Positions 39,703 to 49,369 of a stretch of 64,000 nt of DNA are shown piece after piece; the first letter of the stretch is position 1; every line of letters starts with the position of its first letter. The notes beneath the pieces were generated by a model that worked only from the letters and a program-made list of their open reading frames with translations, was not told the DNA's origin and searched no databases. The position numbers were made by a program, and so were the translations under genes. Origin of the DNA: Aeromonas hydrophila subsp. hydrophila ATCC 7966 (lineage in GTDB: Bacteria; Pseudomonadota; Gammaproteobacteria; Enterobacterales; Aeromonadaceae); the NCBI RefSeq assembly GCF_000014805.1, contig NC_008570.1, positions 2,423,001-2,487,000 of the forward strand, in the 5' to 3' direction.

Positions 39703-39729
39703 TTATCGCCTTGGGGGGAAATTTCTTAA
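39703..39729 (-). promoter_or_regulatory. sigma-28-like promoter of the chemoreceptor gene
   Basis: On the minus strand, TTAAGAAA (39722-39729), 11 bp, then GGCGATAA (39703-39710). The FliA consensus TAAAGTTT-N11-GCCGATAA is matched at 7 of 8 positions in the -10 and 3 of the 4 core -35 positions, with exact spacing. It lies 43 bp upstream of the start codon at 39660. Confidence 0.65.
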
Positions 39730-39745
39730 GGGGAAGGTGTGAGAA

Positions 39746-40018
39746 ATGGGAGAGCAATCGTTTGTCGTGCGAGTGTGGGGCCTGGTTCAGGGGGTGGGGT
39801 TTCGTTACTTCACCCGGGAGCGGGCGCTGCAACTGGGGCTGCGGGGCCACGCCTACAACCTGGAAGATGGCTCGGTGGAGATCCTCATCTGCGGGCCGGA
39901 GCAGAGCGTGCAAATGATGCTGGGCTGGCTGGAGCGCGGGCCGCGTACCGCCGAGGTGACCCGGATGGAGTATGAAGTGGCGCCGCCGCCCAAGGGGAGC
40001 GGCTTTCATACCAATTGA
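39746..40018 (+). CDS. yccX: acylphosphatase
   Basis: A 90-aa enzyme hydrolysing acyl phosphates. The catalytic segment VRVWGLVQGVGFRYFTRERA has Arg20 and the second catalytic residue Asn38 in LRGHAYNLEDGSVEI; both are present. Single-domain, small, cytoplasmic. It is divergent from the chemoreceptor gene with an 85-bp gap. Confidence 0.95.
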   Translation: MGEQSFVVRVWGLVQGVGFRYFTRERALQLGLRGHAYNLEDGSVEILICGPEQSVQMMLGWLERGPRTAEVTRMEYEVAPPPKGSGFHTN

Positions 40019-40095
40019 TCGCCTTGCCAGACGCCGAACAGCCATGAGAAACGGGAGCCACACAGGCTCCCGTTTGCATCGATAGCACTCTTGAG

Positions 40096-40731
40096 TCAGC
40101 CGGCCTGGGCGGCATCGGCGATGGCCTGGGTCTTGGCCAGCACCGCCTGCAGGGCGGGGCGTTTGGCCAGACGATCCCGATAGGCCGCCAGCTTGGGGGG
40201 AATGGTCTGCTCGAAGCGGGTGGCCCACATCAGGGTATGGGCCAGCAGCAGATCGGCGATGGTTACCTGCTCACCGAGCAGGTAACCCTGCTCGGGCACC
40301 CAGGATTCGGCGATGGCCGCCGCCTTGTCGAACTCCCACTTGGCAGTGGGGAAGATGGCCGGCAGGCGCTGGGCCTCGGGCAGGGCGAAGCGGTGCTTGC
40401 CAATGGTCCACAGTGGCTGCTCCAGCTCGCAGGTGATGAAACTGACCCACTGGGCGTGCAGCGCCGAGGCCTGGCTCCCTCTGGCTGGCAGCCAGTTCGG
40501 GCCATACACCTCGGCCAGGTACTGCATGATGGCGGCGGATTCGGTCAGCACAAACTCCCCGTCCTTGAGCACCGGCATCTTGCCGCTCGGGTTGAGGGTC
40601 AAAAACCAGTCGCTGCGGTTCTCGCCCTTGGCGAAGTCGAGAAACTGGAACTGCCATGCCACGTCCAGCTCTTCCAGTAACCAGGATACGCGCAGGGCCC
40701 GGCTGACGGGGGTGCCATATAAGGTGATCAT
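40096..40731 (-). CDS. glutathione S-transferase
   Basis: A 211-aa GST of the bacterial beta/zeta-like general type: MITLYGTPVSRALRVSWLLEELDVAWQFQFLDFAKGENRS, LNPSGKMPVLKDGEFVLTESAAIMQYLAEVYG, and helical C-terminal domain with GYLLGEQVTIADLLLAHTL. ATG 40731 with AAGGAG upstream is preferred over the 35-residue extension. It has no recognised operon partner and ends near the acylphosphatase gene. Confidence 0.94.
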   Translation of the reverse strand: MITLYGTPVSRALRVSWLLEELDVAWQFQFLDFAKGENRSDWFLTLNPSGKMPVLKDGEFVLTESAAIMQYLAEVYGPNWLPARGSQASALHAQWVSFITCELEQPLWTIGKHRFALPEAQRLPAIFPTAKWEFDKAAAIAESWVPEQGYLLGEQVTIADLLLAHTLMWATRFEQTIPPKLAAYRDRLAKRPALQAVLAKTQAIADAAQAG

Positions 40732-40883
40732 GCTTGCTCCTTGCCTGATGAAGGGGGCCATGGGCCCGAAGTGAATCGCCAGTCTAGGCAAATTACCCAG
40801 GTGCAACAAGCACCGAAAGGGTGAAGCGCGCACCACCCAGGGCGTTCAGTGGGGAGAGGAACGAGGAAAGGGGCGAAGAGGGC

Positions 40884-40891
40884 AAATAAAA
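40884..40891 (+). repeat. left target-site duplication of the insertion sequence
   Basis: AAATAAAA, repeated identically at 41924-41931 directly outside the right end of the element. Confidence 0.9.
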
Positions 40892-41923
40892 GGCTCTGTC
40901 CCAGTTATGTGTTGAAAGGCTAACCTTGAAGTAGGTCATCACCTTGAGGGCCGCCATCATGGATACCCAAGCCTTCCAACATCTACTGTCCCTCTTCCCA
41001 TTGCTCACTTTGCGTCAGCGTCGTCTCGCGCAACAGGAACTCACCACCCCTCACCCCATCACCTCGTTGGCCACTCAACTGCCCGCATGCCAATGCTGCC
41101 CTCACTGTCAGGCCGAGACCACACAGCTGGCTCCCTGGGGCTGGTCTCGAGGGCTGCGCCGTTATCGCTGCAAGCAGTGTTTGCGCACCAGTTCCGTGCT
41201 CACCAACACGCCTCTCGCCCGACTTCGCAAGCCACAGTGCTGGGAAGACTATGCACAGGCCCTCATCGACGGTCTGACCGTCCGGCAGGCGGCGCTCCGC
41301 TGTGGGGTCGGTAAAAACACCGCCTTTTTGTGGCGTCACCGCTTCCTGAAGGCCATGGCCAGCCACCAGGCGGTACGGGAAGAGGGTATCGTCGAGGTCG
41401 ATGAGACCTTCTTCCTGGCGTCGTTCAAAGGACAGCGCGGATTGCCCCGTCCGGCCCGCCATCGTGGAGGTAAAGGCCGTACCCGAGGCACAGGACCGGA
41501 TTACATCCCGGTGATGGTGGTGCAAGACCGAGCAGGCTACCTGGCTGACTTCCAGCTGGAACGGCTGAATGCCCGGGCGGTGAAGGCGGTGCTTGAGCCG
41601 CTTATCGCCCCGGATGCCGTCCTGTGCAGCGATGGTGCCGGGGTGTATGCGAGTTTCAGCGAGGAGCAAGGGATAACACACCAAGTGGTGCGCAATCGAG
41701 CGGGAGAGCGGGTGGTGGGTGCATATCACATCCAACATGTGAACGGGTACCACAGGCGATTGAAGGAGTGGATGGAACGGTTCCATGGGGTCGCGACCCA
41801 CTATCTGAGGAATTATCTAGGTTGGCGAAGGATGTTGGAGCGCTATGGGCGGGAAGTGAATATCTCACGTTGCTTGCATGAGGCGCTGGGGCGCCCCATG
41901 CAACACGTAATTGGGACATAGCC
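40892..41923 (+). mobile_element. IS1595-family insertion sequence
   Basis: A 1032-bp element with terminal inverted repeats. The left end GGCTCTGTCCCAGTTATGTG matches the complement of the right end, GGCTATGTCCCAATTACGTG, at 17 of 20 positions. An 8-bp AAATAAAA duplication borders both ends. It carries one complete transposase gene of IS1595 type. The size, 8-bp duplication and GGC... ends fit that family. The exact duplication suggests a fairly recent insertion. Confidence 0.93.
40959..41921 (+). CDS. IS1595-family transposase
   Basis: A 320-aa transposase: N-terminal zinc-ribbon CPHCQAE...YRCKQCLRT (about residues 45-80), a helix-turn-helix [29 protein letters not shown], then an ISXO2-type catalytic domain with [11 protein letters not shown] (first Asp), LCSDGAGVY (second Asp) and [29 protein letters not shown]. 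It has no frameshift or stop and may be active. ATG 40959 is preferred over TTG 40944. The stop codon lies in the right inverted repeat. Confidence 0.93.
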   Translation: MDTQAFQHLLSLFPLLTLRQRRLAQQELTTPHPITSLATQLPACQCCPHCQAETTQLAPWGWSRGLRRYRCKQCLRTSSVLTNTPLARLRKPQCWEDYAQALIDGLTVRQAALRCGVGKNTAFLWRHRFLKAMASHQAVREEGIVEVDETFFLASFKGQRGLPRPARHRGGKGRTRGTGPDYIPVMVVQDRAGYLADFQLERLNARAVKAVLEPLIAPDAVLCSDGAGVYASFSEEQGITHQVVRNRAGERVVGAYHIQHVNGYHRRLKEWMERFHGVATHYLRNYLGWRRMLERYGREVNISRCLHEALGRPMQHVIGT

Positions 41924-41931
41924 AAATAAAA
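41924..41931 (+). repeat. right target-site duplication of the insertion sequence
   Basis: AAATAAAA, identical to 40884-40891. On the minus strand these bases are the TTTTATTT tail of the metG terminator. Confidence 0.9.
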
Positions 41932-41950
41932 GGGAGGCCTCAGGCCTCCC
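41924..41950 (-). terminator. metG terminator
   Basis: On the minus strand, GGGAGGCC/GGCCTCCC stem, loop TGA, then TTTTATTT. The IS element lies directly beyond the T-tract, and its target duplication restores the complete tail, so termination should still work. Confidence 0.9.
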
Positions 41951-41975
41951 TCGTTGCTTGATGACCGGGCAGCGC

Positions 41976-44009
41976 TTACTTGACGCGCATGCCGGGCTTG
42001 GCGCCTTCCTGCGGCTCCAGGATCCAGAGATCCTTGCCGCCTGGGCCTGCCGCCAGCACCATGCCTTCGGACATGCCGAAACGCATCTTGCGCGGGGCCA
42101 GGTTGGCCACCATCACGGTCAGCTTGCCTTCCAGATCTTCCGGGTTGTAGGCGGACTTGATGCCGGCAAACACCTGACGGGTCTCGCCACCGATATCCAG
42201 CTGCAGCTTGAGCAGTTTGTCCGCTTCCGGTACGGCTTCGGCCTTCTTGATCAGCGCTACGCGCAGGTCAATCTTGGCGAAGTCGTCGTAGCTGATGGTC
42301 TCGCTGATGGGATCGTCTACCAGCGGGCCACTCGCTTTCGGTGCCTGCTCTTTGGCCAGATCTTCCTTGGACGCGTCGATCATGGCTTCGATTTTGGCCG
42401 GTTCGATACGGGAGAACAGCGCCTTGAACGGGGCAACGGTGTGATCAACCAGCGGCATTTCGATGCCATCCCAGCTGAGGGTTTCGGCCAGGAAGGCTTC
42501 GGCGCGCTCGGCCAAGAGCGGCATCACCGGCTTGAGGTAGGCCATCAGCACCCGGAACAGGTTGATGCCGACGGAGCAGACCGCCTGCAGCTCGGCGTCA
42601 GCGCCTTCCTGCTTGGCAATGACCCAAGGAGCCTTGTCATCCACGTAGCGGTTGGCCTTGTCGGCCAGCGCCATGATCTCGCGGATGGCGCGGCTGAACT
42701 CGCGGCTCTCGTAGGCCTCGGCGATGGCAGTGCGGGAGTTGGCGAACTCGGCGTAGAGCTCAGGCTCGGCGCAGGTCGCCGCCAGCTTGCCGTCGAAACG
42801 CTTGGCGATGAAACCTGCGTTGCGCGACGCCAGGTTGACCAGCTTGTTGACCACGTCGGCGTTGACGCGGGCGACGAAGTCATCGAGGTTCAAGTCCAGA
42901 TCGTCGATGCGGCTGTTGAGCTTGGCGGCGTAGTAGTAACGCAGGCACTCCGGATCCAGGTGGTTGAGATAGGTGGAAGCCTTGATGAAGGTGCCCTTGG
43001 ACTTGGACATCTTGGCACCGTTGACGGTCACGTAGCCGTGCACGTTGACCTTGGTCGGCTTGCGGAAACCGGCGCCTTCCAGCATGGACGGCCAGAACAG
43101 GCAGTGAAAGTAGGCGATATCCTTGCCGATGAAGTGATAGAGCTCGGCTTCGGAGTCCGCTTTCCAGTAGCTGTCGAAATCGATGTCGCGGCGCTTGTTG
43201 CACAGGTTCTTGAACGACGCCATGTAACCGATGGGGGCGTCCAGCCAGACGTAGAAGTACTTGCCCGGGGCGCCGGGAATTTCGAACCCGAAGTAGGGGG
43301 CGTCACGGGTGATGTCCCACTGCTGCAGGCCGCTTTCGAACCACTCCTGCATCTTGTTGGCCATCTCTTCCTGGATGGCGCCGGAGCCGCGCACCCACTC
43401 TGCCAGCCATTTTTCAAACTGCGGCAGATCGAAGAAGAAGTGCTCGGAGTCCTTCATCACCGGGGTGGCGCCGGAGACGGCGGATTTCGGATCGATCAGC
43501 TCGGTCGGGCTGTAGGTGGCGCCGCAGCTGTCACAGTTGTCGCCATACTGCTCCGGGGACTTGCACTTGGGGCAGGTACCCTTGACGAAGCGATCCGGCA
43601 GGAACATGGACTTTTCCGGATCGAACAGCTGGGAGATGGTGCGGCTCTTGATCTTGCCGCCGGCCTGCAGACGGCCGTAGATCAGCTCCGCCAGCTCGCG
43701 GTTCTCGTCGCTGTGAGTGGAGTGATAGTTGTCAAAACTGATGTTGAAGCCGGCGAAGTCGGCCTGGTGCTCCTTGGAGACGGCCGCGATCATCTCTTCC
43801 GGGGTGATCCCCAGCTGTTGGGCCTTGAGCATGATCGGGGTGCCGTGGGCATCGTCGGCACAGACAAAGTGCACCTGGTGACCGCGCATTCGCTGATAAC
43901 GAACCCAGATATCGGCCTGGATGTGTTCCAGCATGTGGCCAAGATGGATGGAGCCATTGGCATAGGGAAGGGCGCAGGTTACCAGCATTGTACGAGGATC
44001 AGTTGCCAT
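41976..44009 (-). CDS. metG: methionyl-tRNA synthetase
   Basis: Charges tRNA-Met and initiator tRNA. The product is 677 aa, the same length as E. coli MetG. The class I signature HLGH is at 22-25 ([12 protein letters not shown]), KMSKS at 333-337, a zinc-binding [17 protein letters not shown] in the connective domain, and an EMAP/tRNA-binding dimerisation domain at the C-terminus ([27 protein letters not shown]). Divergent from mrp, as in E. coli. Confidence 0.98.
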   Translation of the reverse strand: MATDPRTMLVTCALPYANGSIHLGHMLEHIQADIWVRYQRMRGHQVHFVCADDAHGTPIMLKAQQLGITPEEMIAAVSKEHQADFAGFNISFDNYHSTHSDENRELAELIYGRLQAGGKIKSRTISQLFDPEKSMFLPDRFVKGTCPKCKSPEQYGDNCDSCGATYSPTELIDPKSAVSGATPVMKDSEHFFFDLPQFEKWLAEWVRGSGAIQEEMANKMQEWFESGLQQWDITRDAPYFGFEIPGAPGKYFYVWLDAPIGYMASFKNLCNKRRDIDFDSYWKADSEAELYHFIGKDIAYFHCLFWPSMLEGAGFRKPTKVNVHGYVTVNGAKMSKSKGTFIKASTYLNHLDPECLRYYYAAKLNSRIDDLDLNLDDFVARVNADVVNKLVNLASRNAGFIAKRFDGKLAATCAEPELYAEFANSRTAIAEAYESREFSRAIREIMALADKANRYVDDKAPWVIAKQEGADAELQAVCSVGINLFRVLMAYLKPVMPLLAERAEAFLAETLSWDGIEMPLVDHTVAPFKALFSRIEPAKIEAMIDASKEDLAKEQAPKASGPLVDDPISETISYDDFAKIDLRVALIKKAEAVPEADKLLKLQLDIGGETRQVFAGIKSAYNPEDLEGKLTVMVANLAPRKMRFGMSEGMVLAAGPGGKDLWILEPQEGAKPGMRVK

Positions 44010-44195
44010 ATAGTCGTTCTTGATGTGCTTGTTGGGATGATAGAGTGCCGTGCATGTTACCCGAATTGGGGGTAGCCTGCCTAGGGTTGTGGCTCGTCCG
44101 CCCTGCCGGCGTACGCTGGTCGACCAGCAGGCAAGCCACTGATTTGTGTGCGGTAACCGTTCACCTCAAGATAAAGACAAGATAATGAGGAGTTA

Positions 44196-45278
44196 ATGGT
44201 GATTGATTCAGTAAAACAGATCCTCGCCGAATTTAAGCCAACTGGCTGGGGCAAGGATCTGGTGGCTGCCGGCTTTGTGCGCAGCATCGACAAACAGGGC
44301 TCGACGCTGACCATCAAGCTGGTGCTGCCCTTTGCGGGCCACTCCCTGTTTGAGCAGATCAAGCAGGAGTTCGATGCTCGCCTGCGCAGCGCCACCGGCG
44401 CCACCCGTATCGACTGGGTTGGCGAAATCGAGGTAGCCAGCCTGCCGCGAGCGCAAGGGCTGGCGGCGGTGCAGGGCATTCGCAACATCATCGTGGTCGC
44501 CTCCGGCAAGGGCGGGGTGGGCAAGTCCACCACCGCGGTCAACCTGGCGCTGGCGCTGCAAAAGGAGGGGGCGCGGGTGGCCATTCTGGATGCGGACATC
44601 TATGGCCCCTCCATTCCGACCATGACCGGGACCTTGAAGGAGCGCCCCGTCAGCCATGACGGCAAGCTGATGGAGCCGGTGATGGCTTGCGGCCTCAAGA
44701 GCAACAGCATCGGCTATCTGGTGGCCGAGCAGGATGCCACCATCTGGCGTGGCCCCATGGCGAGCAAGGCGCTGGCCCAGATCCTCCACGAGACCCGCTG
44801 GGGCGAAGTGGACTATCTGGTAGTGGACATGCCGCCGGGTACCGGCGACATCCAGCTGACCCTGGCCCAGCAGGTGCCGACCACGGCGGCGGTGATCGTC
44901 ACCACGCCGCAGGACGTGTCACTGGCGGATGCCCGCAAGGGACTGGCCATGTTCAACAAGGTCAGCGTGCCGGTGCTTGGCATCATCGAGAACATGAGTT
45001 ACCACGTCTGCAGCGTCTGTGGTCATCATGAGCCGCTGTTTGGTACCGGTGGTGGCCAGAAGATGGCGGAGCAGTACCAGGTGGCGCTGCTTGGCCAGCT
45101 GCCGCTGCACATCGACATCCGCCAGCACATGGACGATGGCTGTCCGACCGTGTTTGGCGCCCCGAGCGGGGAGCTGGCAGAGGCCTATCTGAAACTGGCC
45201 CGTCGGGTGGGAGCTGAACTCTATTTCAGCGGTAAACCGATTGCGACCCCCCTCTATGCCATGGCGCTGGATGAATAA
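44196..45278 (+). CDS. mrp: iron-sulphur cluster carrier protein Mrp/ApbC
   Basis: A P-loop NTPase that carries and delivers Fe-S clusters. The product is 360 aa: N-terminal MIP18-like domain (about 1-90), deviant Walker A GKGGVGKST at 104-112, and the cluster-binding CxxC (CSVCG) at about 272-275. It starts at ATG 44196 with GAGGAG upstream. Divergent from metG across about 185 bp. Confidence 0.96.
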   Translation: MVIDSVKQILAEFKPTGWGKDLVAAGFVRSIDKQGSTLTIKLVLPFAGHSLFEQIKQEFDARLRSATGATRIDWVGEIEVASLPRAQGLAAVQGIRNIIVVASGKGGVGKSTTAVNLALALQKEGARVAILDADIYGPSIPTMTGTLKERPVSHDGKLMEPVMACGLKSNSIGYLVAEQDATIWRGPMASKALAQILHETRWGEVDYLVVDMPPGTGDIQLTLAQQVPTTAAVIVTTPQDVSLADARKGLAMFNKVSVPVLGIIENMSYHVCSVCGHHEPLFGTGGGQKMAEQYQVALLGQLPLHIDIRQHMDDGCPTVFGAPSGELAEAYLKLARRVGAELYFSGKPIATPLYAMALDE

Positions 45279-45308
45279 TCGGCGGTCGACCGCCTGGGGT
45301 GGATTTGA

Positions 45309-45333
45309 GGGTGGGCATGGCTCACCCTTTTTT
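45309..45333 (+). terminator. mrp terminator overlapping the udk promoter region
   Basis: GGGTGGGC/GCTCACCC stem with one G-T pair, loop ATG, then T-run. A perfect TATAAT (45335-45340) directly follows, which may be the -10 of the udk promoter; the -35 is weak. Confidence 0.8.
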
Positions 45334-45387
45334 ATATAATGGATCGGTTTAAACCATCCCCACTGCTCTTCTCTTTAGGTATTTTCA

Positions 45388-46032
45388 ATGTCTGATACTC
45401 AACATTCGTGTGTGATCATCGGTATTGCTGGTGCATCCGCTTCCGGCAAGAGTCTTATAGCCCAAACCATCTATGAAGAGCTGGTGGCCGAGCTGGGAGC
45501 CGGTCAGATTGGCGTGATCACCGAAGATTGCTACTACCGCGATCAGACCCACCTGACCATGGAAGAGCGGGTCAAAACCAACTATGACCACCCCAACGCG
45601 CTGGATCACGACCTGCTGGTCCAGCACCTGAGCCAGCTGGTGCAAGGTGATGCGGTCAATATTCCCCAATACTCCTATACCGAACATACCCGCATGAGTG
45701 AAGTGACCCCGTTCGCACCGCGTCGGGTGATCATTCTGGAAGGGATCCTGCTGCTGACCGACAGCCGTTTGCGGGATCTGATGGATGCCTCCATCTTCAT
45801 GGATACGCCGCTCGACATCTGCCTGCTGCGCCGTCTGGTGCGTGACGTGCAGGAGCGTGGCCGGACCATGGACTCGGTGCTCAAGCAGTACCAGAAGACG
45901 GTACGCCCCATGTTCCTGCAGTTTATTGAGCCTTCCAAGCAGTACGCGGACGTGATCGTCCCCCGTGGCGGCAAGAACCGCATCGCCATCGACATGCTCA
46001 AGGCGCGTATTCGCCACATGTTGATTGGTTGA
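45388..46032 (+). CDS. udk: uridine kinase
   Basis: Pyrimidine salvage enzyme phosphorylating uridine and cytidine. The product is 214 aa: P-loop GASASGKS at 15-22, [25 protein letters not shown], and [21 protein letters not shown]. The spacing to mrp is about 110 bp with an intervening terminator, and dcd follows. Confidence 0.97.
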   Translation: MSDTQHSCVIIGIAGASASGKSLIAQTIYEELVAELGAGQIGVITEDCYYRDQTHLTMEERVKTNYDHPNALDHDLLVQHLSQLVQGDAVNIPQYSYTEHTRMSEVTPFAPRRVIILEGILLLTDSRLRDLMDASIFMDTPLDICLLRRLVRDVQERGRTMDSVLKQYQKTVRPMFLQFIEPSKQYADVIVPRGGKNRIAIDMLKARIRHMLIG

Positions 46033-46040
46033 GAGAAATC

Positions 46041-46065
46041 AAGCCGGGTGATGCCCGGCTTTTTT
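46041..46065 (+). terminator. udk terminator
   Basis: AAGCCGGG/CCCGGCTT stem with short loop and T-run. Confidence 0.9.
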
Positions 46066-46095
46066 AAATGAACAATTTGTCAGGAGAGTCGCCCA

Positions 46096-46677
46096 ATGCG
46101 TCTTTGTGATACCGATATCGAACGTCATCTGGATGAAGGCAAGATCGTCATTGAGCCCAGACCCGGTATTGAACGGATCAGCGGCGTCAGCGTCGACGTG
46201 CTGCTGGGCAACGAGTTTCGGGTGTTTCGCGATCATACCGCCCCCTATATCGATCTGAGCGGCCCCAGCAGCGAAATGGCCGACGCCATCGATCGGGTGA
46301 TGAGCGATGAAATCCATGTGCCGGATGGCGAAGCCTTCTATCTGCACCCGGGTCAGCTGGCGCTGGCGGTGACCTATGAATCGGTCACCCTGCCGGCCGA
46401 CATCGTGGGCTGGCTGGATGGCCGCTCGTCCCTGGCCCGCCTCGGGCTGATGGTGCACGTGACTGCGCACCGCATCGATCCGGGCTGGTCCGGCCGCATC
46501 GTGCTGGAGTTCTACAACGGCGGCAAGCTGCCGCTGGCGCTGCGCCCCAAGATGAAGATCGGTGCGCTGAACTTCGAGATGCTCTCCGGTGTGGCGGCGC
46601 GTCCCTACAACAAACGGGAAAACGCCAAGTACAAGAGCCAGCAGGGTGCGGTTGCCAGCCGCATCAATCAGGACTGA
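46096..46677 (+). CDS. dcd: dCTP deaminase
   Basis: Deaminates dCTP to dUTP, supplying thymidylate synthesis. The product is 193 aa, as in E. coli. Characteristic are [74 protein letters not shown]. Follows udk after its terminator; ATG at 46096 has AGGAGAG upstream. Confidence 0.97.
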   Translation: MRLCDTDIERHLDEGKIVIEPRPGIERISGVSVDVLLGNEFRVFRDHTAPYIDLSGPSSEMADAIDRVMSDEIHVPDGEAFYLHPGQLALAVTYESVTLPADIVGWLDGRSSLARLGLMVHVTAHRIDPGWSGRIVLEFYNGGKLPLALRPKMKIGALNFEMLSGVAARPYNKRENAKYKSQQGAVASRINQD

Positions 46678-47084
46678 GAGCGGGTCGACAGTCGAGCCGT
46701 TGGCAATGTGTTAAAAGAGGGCGCCGATGGCGCCCTTCTCCATTTGCTTCGGCAGATTGATGTGGCGAAGAGGGCAGGGCGAGGGAGTGATCTTGCCTGC
46801 CATTCGTACAAACAGGGCGATACGGTCGGTCGAAAATTGACGGAGCCGAGGTCGGTGAGAGTGATCTCTGCGGCAGACTGATGATGAATTGTTCCCGTTT
46901 GGGCACTGTTTTTGTCAGGCAAGGTCTGTTTAATTAATCTGTGACAAGCCGCATGGTGACTGGCTCTAAGCTATTTGCAGACGGAATGCTCTTTTTTTTT
47001 CTTACTGAAATATTTCAACAACGGGTATGGCGTTACCAGCCTTCTGGCATAATCCGCCGCAACTCATAAACAGGTTCGTTTTTT
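46678..47084. other. intergenic region between dcd and pitA
   Basis: 407 bp holding the dcd terminator near its left end and, presumably, the pitA promoter at the right; a CATAAT (47048-47053) may be its -10. No convincing Pho box and no gene are seen. Confidence 0.6.
46716..46741 (+). terminator. dcd terminator
   Basis: AGGGCGCC/GGCGCCCT stem, loop GAT, followed by a short T/C run. Confidence 0.75.
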
Positions 47085-48554
47085 ATGTTTGAAATGTTTA
47101 GTGGTTTGGGTTTGTGGTGGTCAATCGGTTTGGTATTGGCCGTTTTTTTTGTGTTGGCCTATGAATTCATCAACGGCTTTCACGATACCGCCAACGCGGT
47201 AGCAACGGTTATCTATACCAAGGCGATGCCGGCACACATGGCAGTAGTGGCCTCCGGTCTGTTCAACTTTGCCGGGGTCATGATGGGTGGTCTGGGCGTG
47301 GCTTATGCCATTGTCCACCTGCTGCCCATCGATCTGCTGCTGGGGATGGACTCCACTCAGGGTCTGATCATGGTGTTCTCCCTGTTGTTTTCCGCCATCG
47401 TATGGAATCTGGGTACCTGGTTCTTCGGGATCCCGGCGTCCAGCTCACATACGCTGATCGGCTCCATTCTGGGGGTAGGCGGCGCCTATGCCTGGATCAG
47501 CCATCAACCGCTGCAGGAAGGCATCAACGTCGCGAAAGCCATCGACATCATGCTTTCCCTCATCATCTCTCCCACCGTCGGTTTCATCATCGCCGCATTG
47601 CTGCTGTTCGCCATGAAACGTGTCTGGCAGGGCAGCAAAATCCACAAGACCCCGGAAGAGCGTCTGCTGGTGGACGGCAAGAAGCATCCGCCGTTCTGGG
47701 CACGTCTCACTCTGGTGGCATCTGCCATGGGCGTGAGCTTTGTGCACGGTTCCAACGATGGCCAGAAGGGTATCGGTCTGGTGATGCTGGTGCTGATCTG
47801 CATGGCTCCTGCCTATTTCGCACTGGACATGAACAGCCGCTCCTATGACCTGGATCGCACCCAGGATGCCAATCAGCGCATCATGGAGATCTATCAGCGC
47901 AACCATGAGCAGGTTTCCAAGGTAGTGAACTTCAGTGTGCCTGCCCAGGCCCAGGAAGAGTTGATGACCCATTGTGCTGCCGATGGTGCCTTGCAGGCCA
48001 TGGCCACGCTGGACAATCGTCTTGCCCAAGTGCGGACCTATGAAGAGATGGACCTGACCGACCGCCGTGAAGTGCGCCGTCTGCTGCTGTGTATCGACGA
48101 TACCGCTCGCAAGGTGTCCAAGCTGCCGTTGCCGGCCAAAGAGCTGACTGACCTAGCCAAATGGCGCAAGGATCTGACGGCCACTGCCGAATATGCACCG
48201 ACCTGGGTCATCGTCTCCATCGCGCTGGCGCTGGGCTGTGGCACCATGGTGGGCTGGCGTCGTATCGTCTACACAGTAGGCGAGAAAATTGGCTCCTCCG
48301 GCATGACCTACAGCCAGGGGATCGCCGCCCAGATCACCGCTGCCGCCTCCATCGGCGTGGCCAGTCTGACCGGGATGCCGGTATCGACCACTCATATCCT
48401 CTCCTCTGCGGTAGCGGGGACCATGGTGGCCAACAAGTCGGGCCTGCAGAGCCAGACCATCAAGACCATCTTGATGGCCTGGGTGCTGACCCTGCCGCTG
48501 ACCATGCTGCTCTCGGGTGGTCTGTTCCTGATCAGCCATCATCTGTTCAGCTGA
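47085..48554 (+). CDS. pitA: low-affinity inorganic phosphate transporter
   Basis: A 489-aa Pit-family symporter of the inner membrane. Family signatures appear at both ends: EFINGFHDTANAVATVIYTKAM (about 25-46) and the internal repeat FVHGSNDGQKGIGLVMLVL, plus GMPVSTTHILSSAVAGTM. About ten membrane segments with a large cytoplasmic loop around residues 195-370. Usually constitutive. A terminator follows. Confidence 0.96.
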   Translation: MFEMFSGLGLWWSIGLVLAVFFVLAYEFINGFHDTANAVATVIYTKAMPAHMAVVASGLFNFAGVMMGGLGVAYAIVHLLPIDLLLGMDSTQGLIMVFSLLFSAIVWNLGTWFFGIPASSSHTLIGSILGVGGAYAWISHQPLQEGINVAKAIDIMLSLIISPTVGFIIAALLLFAMKRVWQGSKIHKTPEERLLVDGKKHPPFWARLTLVASAMGVSFVHGSNDGQKGIGLVMLVLICMAPAYFALDMNSRSYDLDRTQDANQRIMEIYQRNHEQVSKVVNFSVPAQAQEELMTHCAADGALQAMATLDNRLAQVRTYEEMDLTDRREVRRLLLCIDDTARKVSKLPLPAKELTDLAKWRKDLTATAEYAPTWVIVSIALALGCGTMVGWRRIVYTVGEKIGSSGMTYSQGIAAQITAAASIGVASLTGMPVSTTHILSSAVAGTMVANKSGLQSQTIKTILMAWVLTLPLTMLLSGGLFLISHHLFS

Positions 48555-48579
48555 TCGCAGATACCAAAAGCGTGTTGAG

Positions 48580-48604
48580 AAAGGGCCCTTGCGGCCCTTT
48601 TTTC
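48580..48604 (+). terminator. pitA terminator
   Basis: AAGGGCC/GGCCCTT stem with loop and T6. Confidence 0.88.
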
Positions 48605-49318
48605 ATGGCCTTAAAAACGAGCGTGTGATGTCAGGCTCCTACCCGCCGGGTTTCCAGCCTGACCATCCTTCATATGCCATCAAACTAATTATTCCATTTA
48701 ATCAATTAGTTCTCTCACCCTCCAAGATCATCCCCACCCATCAACAGGCATTCAAAACAGAGGGAGGTGGCAGATTGGGCATCTTTTGCGGTTAATACCC
48801 CCTGCATAGGGTGCCGTGAGAGCCATGGCGCTGCTCGGCTAAGGTCGGCGCCTGTTATCCCATGGTACATGACGGCCTAAATTAGCAGATGGGATTAGCT
48901 GTGTTGACAGCGGTGGAAGAGGGGTCTTTGCCTGTATTGGTCGGCAGTACGTCTGGAGTGCCGAGAGGATGGAAGGTCGAATGGACAACCAATGCCGATT
49001 GATAGAGGCATACGCACTTCAAACCGATTTCGAGATGTTGGCCATGTAGTTCATGCGCACCAGTGTCGTCAAGGATGTCTACACAGCGCGATATTTGTAT
49101 CTGTGCCGGCTCTTATCTTATCCAGTCTGCCTAAATCAGGAGCCATACAGTCGCAGCAGCAGGAAGACAAAACAAGGAGTGTGGATTGAGCCGCAATGAG
49201 CCAATGGCTGTGGTTATTCAATATGATGCGAGAGACTTGTGGCTCTAAGTGCTAGTAGGTAGGTAGCGGAGTAGTAAAAGGACGGGTAACCGAGACGAGC
49301 TGACGCTATACCGCACCT

Positions 49319-49352
49319 AAAAAAAAGAGCCACACAATGTGTGGCTCTTTTT
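49319..49352 (-). terminator. rne terminator
   Basis: Stem GAGCCACAC/GTGTGGCTC with loop AAT between an A-run and T5; on the minus strand it follows the end of rne. Confidence 0.9.
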
Positions 49353-49369
49353 GTCAGACTAGCGAGTCA

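Larger units (their letters stand above)
48555..49369. other. long intergenic region between pitA and rne
   Basis: About 815 bp with no confident gene. The left end has the pitA terminator and the right end the rne terminator; both genes are convergent here, so no promoter is needed and the remaining 700 bp is unexplained. A 65-codon frame at 48992-49189 has no good ribosome binding site. Candidate small RNAs could be hidden here, but I see no diagnostic structure. Confidence 0.6.

Noticed and set aside
41958..44075. Long plus-strand frame of about 700 codons opposite metG
   Set aside because: It is a shadow of metG, whose motifs and length are exact, and encodes no known domain.
48992..49189. 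65-codon plus-strand frame between pitA and rne
   Set aside because: No Shine-Dalgarno sequence, no recognisable domain and no coding-type composition; it lies between two terminators.
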